A stretch of 9,133 bases of DNA from JAHDDW01 sp964648795 (GTDB lineage: Bacteria > Actinomycetota > Acidimicrobiia > Acidimicrobiales > SZUA-35), in NCBI GenBank assembly GCA_964648795.1, contig CAZYMB010000025.1, positions 1 through 9,133 of the forward strand, in the 5' to 3' direction. The translations under genes and the position numbers were made by a program. This document shows positions 1 to 5,282 of the stretch, piece by piece. Below the pieces are notes generated by a model. That model was not told where the DNA came from. It did no database searches and worked only from the letters and a program-made list of their open reading frames with translations. Position 1 is the stretch's first letter. Every line of letters starts with the position of its first letter.

Positions 1-269
1 TTTCTGCCGAGCTGCTAGAAGAAGCTCGCATCGTTCAAGCTGGCGCTCTCAAAGATCAGGGTAAAACTAAGGAAGCAATCGAGCTTCTTGAGAGTGCAAG
101 TAAGCCTGGCAAGAACCCAAGTATCTTTGTGCTTCGCAGACTCTATGTGTTGGCTGGCTATCACGAGGCTGCAGGTAATCTCAGCAAGGCCCGTTCAGCG
201 TGGCAACAAATCGTTAAGCATGATAGAAGCTTTGGCGATGCCGCCGAGCGCCTAGCTGATTTGAGCTAG
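1..269 (+). CDS. TPR-repeat protein, C-terminal fragment (5' end outside window)
   Basis: An open frame enters from the left edge (first whole codon at position 3) and ends at TAG 267-269, giving the last 88 residues of a protein. The visible part is helical and has the tetratricopeptide signature: an alanine/glycine-spaced helix pair near residues 12-35 (A-L-K-D-Q-G-K-T-K-E-A-I-E-L-L) and a second one near 47-85 ending in an A-x-x-W-x-x-I-V motif. TPR modules generally serve as protein-protein interaction scaffolds. The partner and the N-terminal domains cannot be known from this fragment. The gene converges with the minus-strand gene that ends at 275; only 5 bases separate the two stop codons. 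TPR assignment is by pattern; the reading frame is secure. Confidence 0.7.
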   Translation, partial: SAELLEEARIVQAGALKDQGKTKEAIELLESASKPGKNPSIFVLRRLYVLAGYHEAAGNLSKARSAWQQIVKHDRSFGDAAERLADLS

Positions 270-275
270 CTAGCT
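264..275. repeat. 12-bp perfect palindrome at a convergent stop-stop junction
   Basis: AGCTAGCTAGCT reads identically on both strands. It spans the TAG of the TPR gene and touches the TAA of the opposite gene. It has no loop and no flanking T-run, so it is not a classical intrinsic terminator. It may be only a by-product of two TAG-containing gene ends meeting. Confidence 0.4.
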
Positions 276-1123
276 TATCGTAGTGGTCGCTTAACAGATG
301 ATGTTGCCTGCTGAGTTTGAGGTGGGGTAGTCTCTGCGGCTTCCTCGAGCGGCTTCTCGTATTCTTTCAAGATCACATCTTTGCAGTCGCCATCTGTTTG
401 GTAGCTCATATGCTCTTCCCATTGTCCCCTCGCACTTGAGCCACATAGCTTGGCGAGATGGCTGAGTTCGGCCGGAGATATGGTGGCGTATGAGTGATCA
501 GAGATCACAGCCGCTGTTGCCTGTCGTAGAATCTGGCTCTGGGTGAAGCCGGTAAAACCCTGCATAAAGGGCTGATCTAGTTCTGGCAGTTCTTTCTTAG
601 GGGAATAGAGAGAAAATATGTAGATAATGGCGTCGACATAAGTGCTTTGTAAGGTCCGCTTGATAGCAGCTTCTGGGGCGAGAGCAACTAAGTCGCTACG
701 TAGCGATGTCAATACTTTCATGACTTGATCATTATTCAGAAGTTTTATCTGGAGAACCTGGTCTAGTCGTTGGAATACGCTAGTTGCTTCGGGTGTATTC
801 CTGATCGTATCTATAACTCGGATATCTATGGTGTCGCTCAATTCGTCTTCGAGAGCGCTTCTGAAGGGGGCTCTGTAGTCGTTGCCCCTCGTTTTGACTC
901 GCCGGCTAACAACCACCACAGTCTCAGGCTTACATTGAGCTACAAGCTGTGCCAGTCGGTTCGTGTCATACTCTCGAAGCGCAAGTTCTCCGGCGATCTG
1001 TCGTGCTTGGTTTGAAGTCCAATCGAGATTTTTGAATCGAGTGATCAGTTCATCAGATAGCCGATCTGTTGGATCTAGGCTGTACAGATGATTAATAAAT
1101 TGCTCTCGTGTTTGTTCCGCCAT
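275..1123 (-). CDS. hypothetical protein, 282 aa, unrecognised
   Basis: I do not recognise this protein. The frame also allows a TTG start at 1150 (291 aa), but I prefer the ATG at 1123. It has TACACT exactly 6 nt upstream (a leaderless-type -10) and begins ATGGCGGAA, like the neighbouring gene, and no ribosome-binding site precedes the TTG. The protein looks soluble and mostly alpha-helical, with no signal peptide or convincing membrane segment. A valine-rich strand lies at about residues 64-69, followed by a basic patch. The last ~30 residues are rich in E, T, Q and P and are probably disordered. It lies 55 bp downstream of the 160-aa gene on the same strand, so the two may be co-transcribed, although the -10-like site suggests its own promoter. 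The opposite-strand 81-aa frame within it looks like a shadow. The coding call is fairly sure; function is unknown. Confidence 0.7.
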   Translation of the reverse strand: MAEQTREQFINHLYSLDPTDRLSDELITRFKNLDWTSNQARQIAGELALREYDTNRLAQLVAQCKPETVVVVSRRVKTRGNDYRAPFRSALEDELSDTIDIRVIDTIRNTPEATSVFQRLDQVLQIKLLNNDQVMKVLTSLRSDLVALAPEAAIKRTLQSTYVDAIIYIFSLYSPKKELPELDQPFMQGFTGFTQSQILRQATAAVISDHSYATISPAELSHLAKLCGSSARGQWEEHMSYQTDGDCKDVILKEYEKPLEEAAETTPPQTQQATSSVKRPLR

Positions 1124-1129
1124 GAGTCC

Positions 1130-1135
1130 AGTGTA
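1130..1135 (-). promoter_or_regulatory. putative -10 (TACACT) for leaderless start at 1123
   Basis: On the minus strand TACACT is followed by 6 nt (GGACTC) and then ATG. TANNNT at this distance would place the transcription start on or next to the A of the start codon. No good -35 is visible at 17-18 bp. The site lies inside the gap after the 160-aa gene, so it could give the 282-aa gene independent transcription. Confidence 0.4.
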
Positions 1136-1178
1136 GAGGGAGTGTGACAATACTTGCAGAGCCGTTAATGATGAAGGC

Positions 1179-1661
1179 CTAGCGAGTCGGTTTTATGCCT
1201 GCTTCTTTTTCTACAGCTGCTAAGTACGTTGGGCTAATCGTCTGAGGCTCGGCTTTTTGGGCTGCATCGATCTCGGAAGCTATCACGCTTCTAGTGTCCG
1301 GTGTCTTCACACAGAATGCTGTCGCTACAACATTGTCCGGCCGTATCTCGTCTTCAAGTAACAGCGAGACAACCTCTCGCTGAAGCTGTTCGTTCTTTAG
1401 CTGAGCGAAAGTATCTTGCGCTTGGTCAGAAGCGTAGAAGTTTGGCATAGCCATTAGTACTCCTGCAAGATACTCGGCGGCGAACTCAGGGTTTACATCG
1501 AAAGTGTTGATTCGCTTAACTGTGCTTTGCAGTGTCTGTAGTAGCTCTGCCTCAGTGTATTGGAGCGCTAGCTGGTAGATGGGTGTCTTGGGTAGGCCCA
1601 TGAGTGGGTCTATGTACCAGTTAACAAAGTTTGCTTGTAGTTCTAGTCGTTTTTCCGCCAT
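1179..1661 (-). CDS. hypothetical protein, 160 aa, unrecognised
   Basis: I do not recognise this protein. It starts at ATG 1661 (ATGGCGGAA), with TAGACT 7 nt upstream and no ribosome-binding site, which suggests leaderless translation. It is predicted soluble and predominantly helical. The N-terminal third is rich in aromatic and leucine residues (F-V-N-W-Y near residue 12, then Leu-rich stretches around 30-45). The C-terminal part is charged and alanine-rich. There is no signal peptide, membrane span or cysteine cluster. It is the first gene of a probable two-gene minus-strand unit with the 282-aa gene and is divergent from fba across a 62-bp gap. Both proteins of the pair start M-A-E, but I see no convincing paralogy beyond a short shared T-L-Q-S-T. 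Length, frame integrity and promoter placement support a real gene. Confidence 0.7.
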   Translation of the reverse strand: MAEKRLELQANFVNWYIDPLMGLPKTPIYQLALQYTEAELLQTLQSTVKRINTFDVNPEFAAEYLAGVLMAMPNFYASDQAQDTFAQLKNEQLQREVVSLLLEDEIRPDNVVATAFCVKTPDTRSVIASEIDAAQKAEPQTISPTYLAAVEKEAGIKPTR

Positions 1662-1668
1662 AGGTTTC

Positions 1669-1698
1669 AGTCTAGCGGTCGAATAGACGCTTCACCAA
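1669..1698 (-). promoter_or_regulatory. promoter for the minus-strand gene pair (-35 TTGGTG, -10 TAGACT)
   Basis: On the minus strand TTGGTG (1698-1693) is separated by 18 bp from TAGACT (1674-1669). Seven nt follow before the ATG at 1661. Spacing and sequence fit a sigma-70 type promoter giving a leaderless transcript. It overlaps the divergent fba promoter region. Confidence 0.5.
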
Positions 1699-1710
1699 TG
1701 GGGCATGCGC

Positions 1711-1716
1711 TAAGAT
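1711..1716 (+). promoter_or_regulatory. putative -10 (TAAGAT) for fba
   Basis: TAAGAT is followed by 7 nt and the fba ATG at 1724, the same geometry as on the opposite strand. No ribosome-binding site sits before the ATG, which is consistent with leaderless translation. A convincing -35 is not visible. The two divergent promoters share a 62-bp gap, so a common regulator is possible but no operator is evident. Confidence 0.45.
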
Positions 1717-1723
1717 TCTTGCC

Positions 1724-2785
1724 ATGAGTCAATTTAAAAAAGGCGTCTTAACTGGCTCCGATGTAACAGATCTGTTCAACTATGCAAACGAGACTGGCTT
1801 TGCGTTGCCTGCAGCCAACTGCGTGGGAACTAACAGCGTTAATACAGTTCTTGAAACAGCTGCTCGGCTTAACTCGCCGGTGATTGTTCAATTCTCAAAC
1901 GGTGGAGCGCATTTCTATGGTGGCAAGTCACTGCCAGCTGATGTTGCTCAGGTAGCTGGTGCAGTTAGCGGCGCGTTGCATGTTCGTCAGATGGCCGAAC
2001 ACTATGGAGCAACAGTAGTTCTTCATACCGACCATGCAGCTAAGAAACTGCTTCCATGGATTGATGGCATGTTGGATGCTGGTGAAGAATACTTTAAAGC
2101 TCACGGTGAGCCGTTGTTTAGCTCACATATGTTGGACCTTTCCGAAGAATCAATGGAAGAGAACCTTTCGATTTGTGCCGACTACTTTAAGCGCATGAAC
2201 GCAATGGGAATGACGCTAGAGATTGAGCTTGGTATCACCGGTGGTGAAGAAGACGGTGTCGATAACTCTGATGTTAAACCAGAAGACTTGTACTCGAAGC
2301 CAGAAGAAATAGCGCAGGCCTACAAAGTGTTGAGCGAGACCAGCCCTAACTTTACTATTGCGGCAGCGTTCGGTAACGTTCACGGTGTTTACAAACCGGG
2401 CAATGTTGTACTGACTCCTTCTATTCTTGACGATGCGCAGAAACATGTTGCAGCCGAGTTTGGGCTAAGTGGTCAGCCAGTCAACTTTGTGTTTCATGGT
2501 GGTTCTGGTTCAACTGAAGCTGAGATACAAGAAGCTGTATCTTATGGTGTTGTCAAAATGAATATCGACACAGACTTACAGTGGGCGTTCTGGGATGGCC
2601 TGCGTGGCTATGAGTCCGAGTTCCACGATTACTTACAAGGCCAAATCGGTAACCCCGATGGCCCAGATCAACCAAACAAGAAGAAGTATGACCCAAGAGT
2701 TTGGTTAAGAGCTTCTGAAGTGTCAATGGGAGAGCGCCTCGAAGAAGCGTTCACCCAGCTTAATAATGTAGGGACCCTTGGCTAA
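1724..2785 (+). CDS. fba: class II fructose-1,6-bisphosphate aldolase
   Basis: Cytosolic zinc-dependent aldolase of glycolysis and gluconeogenesis, interconverting fructose 1,6-bisphosphate with dihydroxyacetone phosphate and glyceraldehyde 3-phosphate. At 353 aa it is full length for the class IIA family. Visible landmarks: T-D-H at 102-104 (catalytic Asp103, zinc ligand His104), E-I-E-L-G at 166-170, the G-G-E-E-D-G loop at 173-178, zinc-ligand His220 in G-N-V-H-G-V-Y, His258 in F-H-G-G-S-G-S-T, and M-N-I-D-T-D at 279-284. The glycine-serine loop and M-N-I-D-T-D bind phosphate and substrate. Arg325 lies in D-P-R-V-W-L-R. The sequence follows the E. coli FbaA/yeast Fba1 pattern (K-K-L-L-P-W-I-D-G, F-S-S-H-M-L-D-L-S-E-E-S) more than the shorter mycobacterial type, so transfer or an older subtype is possible. 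Its 3' end overlaps tlyA by 8 bp. Confidence 0.97.
   Translation: MSQFKKGVLTGSDVTDLFNYANETGFALPAANCVGTNSVNTVLETAARLNSPVIVQFSNGGAHFYGGKSLPADVAQVAGAVSGALHVRQMAEHYGATVVLHTDHAAKKLLPWIDGMLDAGEEYFKAHGEPLFSSHMLDLSEESMEENLSICADYFKRMNAMGMTLEIELGITGGEEDGVDNSDVKPEDLYSKPEEIAQAYKVLSETSPNFTIAAAFGNVHGVYKPGNVVLTPSILDDAQKHVAAEFGLSGQPVNFVFHGGSGSTEAEIQEAVSYGVVKMNIDTDLQWAFWDGLRGYESEFHDYLQGQIGNPDGPDQPNKKKYDPRVWLRASEVSMGERLEEAFTQLNNVGTLG
2770..2774 (+). promoter_or_regulatory. weak ribosome-binding site deciding the TTG start of tlyA
   Basis: AGGGA lies 3 nt before the TTG at 2778, inside the end of fba. The spacing is short, so coupling with fba translation probably helps. It still supports the TTG start, for which no in-frame ATG alternative keeps the S4 domain. 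Confidence 0.35.
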
Positions 2786-3509
2786 GTCAAGGCAGCGTCT
2801 TGACCTTGCTCTGGTTGAACGCAAGCTGGCTAGTTCTCGTTCACAAGCCCAAGATCTTATTGTCTCGGACAAGGTGATGGTCAACCAGGCCATTGTCTCG
2901 AAACCAGCTAGCCGTGTAGCTGCGAGTGACACGGTAACGCTGACGGGTGATGCACCTAAGTTTGTTTCTAGAGCAGGTGGCAAACTAGAAGGCGCACTCA
3001 AAGACTTTGGCATCGACCCTAAAGGCCTGGTGTGTCTGGATGTTGGCTCTTCAACCGGTGGGTTCACAGACCTGTTGCTACAAAAGGGTGCGAGTCATGT
3101 GACCTGTGTTGATGTCGGAACTAACCAGTTGCACGAGAAGATCTCACAGAACCCAAGAGTCGAAGTTCATGAGCAGACTGACATCCGTAAATTCAAGCCA
3201 GGTAAATCGTTCGACCTAGTAGTTGTTGATGTCAGCTTCATTAGTATTACTTCCATCTCGGAGGCGCTTGCTGAGTTGACTGCAGACGGCGGCCAACTCA
3301 TATGCTTAGTCAAACCACAGTTCGAGGTTGGCAAGAAGTATGTTTCTAAGGGAAGAGGAATCATCACCGATCCAGATCTCTGGACATATGCGCTGAAACG
3401 AGTGATTGCTGATCTACTCGATAAAGGCTTCACTGCAAAAGAGATTGCACCATCAGCTGTAGTCGGGACGACTGGCAACCAAGAGTTTGTGGTTCATCTA
3501 GCTGCCTAG
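2778..3509 (+). CDS. tlyA: TlyA-family 2'-O-ribose rRNA methyltransferase
   Basis: SAM-dependent methyltransferase; characterised family members methylate ribose 2'-OH of 16S C1409 and/or 23S C1920, and in mycobacteria loss gives capreomycin resistance. An N-terminal S4 RNA-binding domain covers about residues 6-58 (R-L-D-L-A-L-V-E-R-K onward). The FtsJ-like Rossmann domain follows, with S-R-A-G-G-K-L at 64-70 and the SAM loop D-V-G-S-S-T-G-G-F-T at 88-97. By family comparison the catalytic tetrad is Lys69, Asp151 (V-D-V-S-F-I-S), Lys179 (L-V-K-P-Q-F-E) and Glu236. At 243 aa it lacks the C-terminal tail of the 268-aa M. tuberculosis enzyme. I cannot tell from sequence whether it acts on both rRNAs. 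Start TTG at 2778 matches the homologous N-terminus and overlaps the fba stop, suggesting co-translation. Confidence 0.95.
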   Translation: MAKSRQRLDLALVERKLASSRSQAQDLIVSDKVMVNQAIVSKPASRVAASDTVTLTGDAPKFVSRAGGKLEGALKDFGIDPKGLVCLDVGSSTGGFTDLLLQKGASHVTCVDVGTNQLHEKISQNPRVEVHEQTDIRKFKPGKSFDLVVVDVSFISITSISEALAELTADGGQLICLVKPQFEVGKKYVSKGRGIITDPDLWTYALKRVIADLLDKGFTAKEIAPSAVVGTTGNQEFVVHLAA

Positions 3510-3518
3510 TGGCTTAGG

Positions 3519-3547
3519 TTGAGTTAGCGGTGTCAGCTCTATACTTT
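3519..3547 (+). promoter_or_regulatory. putative promoter for the 272-aa membrane protein
   Basis: TTGAGT (3519-3524) can pair with TATACT (3540-3545, 15-bp spacing, 6 nt before ATG 3552) or TACTTT (3542-3547, 17-bp spacing). The TATACT reading gives the same leaderless geometry as neighbouring starts. No ribosome-binding site precedes the ATG. Confidence 0.45.
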
Positions 3548-3551
3548 AGTT

Positions 3552-4370
3552 ATGGCGGATTTACCGGAAGAAACTAATAGCGAAGTATCAGCGGACACTT
3601 CAGGCGAGTCCAAGGCCTGGATGAAGAGCGAAATATCAGCGTTTTTGACTCTGGTGTTAGTGGTCTTAACCCAAATACCTATTCTCGTATTCGCTGGAGT
3701 AGAAGGCATAGCTCTTGTAATTGCTTCGGGTACCTTTGTCGTTCTGAATGCTCTGTTACTAGACATTCGGGGGGTAAGGGGAGCCAAGCAGATTGCCAAT
3801 GTCCAGTCGAAAGAGTTGGCTACACCTATTAGGGAACTCGAAAGCACCGTCGAAACTAGGTTTGATAGTTCAAACCAGTTAACAAAAACAGCCGAGGTGG
3901 TACAAGCTCTCGCCGATAATCTACAACGCACAAATCTCAGCTCCTTCTATTCCTTTACTGCCGATGGGCAAGAACTGGTAGTCGAAGTTAGGACCAAGCA
4001 ATTTCAGACACGGATTACCAACAATGAATTTGAAAGGACTTTTAGGGAACAGTTTCAGTCAATTGAGCCAGAGTTAGCTTCTCTGAAGACGATTTTCTTT
4101 AAACTTGTTAACGCTGATGATCCCGATTCAAATCGACTCGACCCGATCCCGTTAAGGGCGGGTCTGCCGAAGTTTGGTGAGTACCTCGCAGACGTACGAG
4201 CTTTCGATATGCATAACTCTGGCAAGCCAGGGCCTTCGGACAATCCACCGCTATTTGGCAACGGACCTACCGGTGATGGCACCGAGTTTGTGGCACTTGG
4301 AGAATCTGCACCGGATCACACATCAGGCTTGCTTGCCTTCCGTATACAAGGCTCTCATCTTTCCGTCTAA
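3552..4370 (+). CDS. hypothetical membrane-hairpin protein, 272 aa
   Basis: I do not recognise a family. An acidic, Ser/Glu-rich N-terminus (residues 1-27) is followed by two adjacent hydrophobic segments, about 29-49 and 51-71, separated by a tight turn (A-G-V-E-G). A basic stretch (R-G-V-R-G-A-K) follows. This predicts a two-span membrane hairpin with both termini probably cytoplasmic. Residues ~82-127 are charged and helical, possibly coiled. A soluble domain (~130-215) contains an F-E-R-T-F-R-E-Q-F stretch. The last ~55 residues are Gly/Pro/Asp-rich and probably disordered. There is no signal-peptide cleavage site, catalytic motif or lipobox. The gene sits 42 bp after tlyA and 59 bp before the nadK ATG, between two normally adjacent housekeeping genes. 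Start ATG 3552 (ATGGCGGAT) has TATACT 6 nt upstream. The gene is convincing; the function is unknown. Confidence 0.75.
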   Translation: MADLPEETNSEVSADTSGESKAWMKSEISAFLTLVLVVLTQIPILVFAGVEGIALVIASGTFVVLNALLLDIRGVRGAKQIANVQSKELATPIRELESTVETRFDSSNQLTKTAEVVQALADNLQRTNLSSFYSFTADGQELVVEVRTKQFQTRITNNEFERTFREQFQSIEPELASLKTIFFKLVNADDPDSNRLDPIPLRAGLPKFGEYLADVRAFDMHNSGKPGPSDNPPLFGNGPTGDGTEFVALGESAPDHTSGLLAFRIQGSHLSV

Positions 4371-4416
4371 CTAGTAGGGTAACTTATGGTCAAGCCAACT
4401 TGTCTTTGACCTCCGA

Positions 4417-4422
4417 TAACCT
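4417..4422 (+). promoter_or_regulatory. putative -10 (TAACCT) for nadK
   Basis: TAACCT lies 7 nt before ATG 4430, the same leaderless geometry as at other starts in this window. It favours that ATG over the TTG at 4400. No good -35 is present, and read-through from upstream is also likely. Confidence 0.3.
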
Positions 4423-4429
4423 AAGAGCA

Positions 4430-5254
4430 ATGGAAACCATTGGACTAGTCGTTCACAAGCATCGCCCACAGGCGCAAGCGGTAGCAAGCGATATTGCAGC
4501 TTTTGTTCGTTCATCTGGCAAATCAGCTGTCGCTGTTGCTTCTGACGCAGACGTTATTGGCGATTCAGAAATCCAAGTCGTCGAAGATCTTTCAAACATT
4601 GACGCATGTATCAGTGTTGGCGGTGACGGAACAATACTTCGAGCAGTACGCAAAGTGGCCACACATGGTGTTGGCGTACTCGGGGTTAACGTTGGGCGTA
4701 TGGGTTATCTAGCGGAAGTCGAGCCAAGTCTGGCAGAAGCAGCAACCAGAGAACTTCTTAGCGGCTCAGCAAAAATCAGTGAACGCATGATGGTAGAAAC
4801 CGAGACAGCCGGCAGCAAGAACCACATTGGATTAAACGAGATAGTTGTTAGATCTGATTCAGGTCACGCTGTCTCTGTTGCTGTGCGCATCAGTGGCCAA
4901 GACTTTATGACCTACACTGCCGATGGACTTATCGTCGCAACCCCAACTGGCTCGACAGCATATTCGCTGGCCGCCGGTGGGCCAGTCGTCGAATCAGGCT
5001 TTAAAGCCTTGGTGCTAACGCCAGTAGCGGCGCACATGGCCTTTAACCGCAGCATTGTGCTGCCACCAACATCTAGGGTCGAATTTAGAATCGTCGGACA
5101 GCGCCCAGCCGAAATTTCAGTAGATGGCCGCACAGTTGCAGAGCTAGCAGTTGGAGACACAATTGCCTGCCAAGCATCAGAAACCAAGGCTCGTTTCTAT
5201 GAGATCCAGCCAAGGTCCTTCCATTCAGTGCTGCGTGAAAAATTCAGCATCTAG
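4430..5254 (+). CDS. nadK: NAD kinase (ATP/polyphosphate-dependent)
   Basis: Phosphorylates NAD+ to NADP+, the only known route to NADP in bacteria; cytosolic. With the ATG at 4430 the protein is 274 aa and begins M-E-T-I-G-L-V-V-H, matching the usual first beta strand. Diagnostic motifs: G-G-D-G-T at 64-68 (with the family's catalytic Asp66), G-V-N-V-G-R-M-G-Y-L at 85-94, L-N-E at 135-137, T-A-D-G at 163-166, the T-P-T-G-S-T-A-Y-S loop at 171-179 followed by A-A-G-G-P, and V-D-G-R at 231-234. A longer TTG start at 4400 would add 10 residues with no family match and lacks a ribosome-binding site. Placement downstream of tlyA is the standard actinobacterial arrangement, here interrupted by the membrane-protein gene. 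No recN follows; the 279-aa gene does. Confidence 0.96.
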   Translation: METIGLVVHKHRPQAQAVASDIAAFVRSSGKSAVAVASDADVIGDSEIQVVEDLSNIDACISVGGDGTILRAVRKVATHGVGVLGVNVGRMGYLAEVEPSLAEAATRELLSGSAKISERMMVETETAGSKNHIGLNEIVVRSDSGHAVSVAVRISGQDFMTYTADGLIVATPTGSTAYSLAAGGPVVESGFKALVLTPVAAHMAFNRSIVLPPTSRVEFRIVGQRPAEISVDGRTVAELAVGDTIACQASETKARFYEIQPRSFHSVLREKFSI

Positions 5255-5256
5255 CT

Positions 5257-5262
5257 AGATTG
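5257..5262 (+). promoter_or_regulatory. putative -10 (TAGATT) before the 4-codon leader ORF
   Basis: TAGATT is followed by 6 nt and ATG 5268 (ATGGCGGAA), the same start architecture as at 1123, 1661 and 3552. That ATG opens only a four-codon ORF, so the transcript would begin 11 nt before the true gene start at 5279. Confidence 0.4.
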
Positions 5263-5267
5263 AGTTC

Positions 5268-5282
5268 ATGGCGGAACTATGA
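5268..5282 (+). other. four-codon leader ORF (M-A-E-L-stop) overlapping a gene start
   Basis: ATG GCG GAA CTA TGA. The final TGA overlaps the ATG of the 279-aa gene as ATGA. If the transcript is leaderless at 5268, a ribosome would finish this mini-ORF and be placed to reinitiate on the gene. Alternatively GGCGGA serves as a weak ribosome-binding site for ATG 5279. Translation is inferred, not shown. Confidence 0.35.

Noticed and set aside
94..103. Complete 5' end for the TPR protein within the window
   Set aside because: The frame is open to the left edge with no in-frame ATG having a ribosome-binding site or TANNNT spacing.
89..112. Nudix box one-residue insertion as a defect in the Nudix enzyme (residue numbers of the 7970-8545 product)
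   Set aside because: The same G-x6-E spacing occurs in the mycobacterial homologue beside pyrG, and the R-E-L-x-E-E core is intact.
264..275. AGCTAGCTAGCT as a bidirectional terminator
   Set aside because: No loop, a weak A/T-G/C mix and no flanking T-runs; listed only as a palindrome.
1124..1150. Nine-residue N-terminal extension of the 282-aa protein from TTG 1150
   Set aside because: The ATG at 1123 has the recurring start architecture; the TTG has neither a ribosome-binding site nor a -10 at leaderless distance.
2216..2446. Minus-strand frame inside fba, and similar opposite-strand frames inside tlyA, nadK, pyrG and the Nudix gene
   Set aside because: They lie wholly within well-supported genes, have no motifs of their own and look like antisense shadows.
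4386..4409. Seven-codon ORF upstream of nadK (M-V-K-P-T-C-L)
   Set aside because: It has AGGG at a plausible distance, but its stop does not overlap the preferred nadK ATG and nothing marks it as a leader peptide with regulatory codons.
4400..4429. Longer NAD kinase starting at TTG 4400
   Set aside because: The extra ten residues have no family counterpart and no ribosome-binding site; ATG 4430 matches the family's first strand and has a TANNNT at 7 nt.
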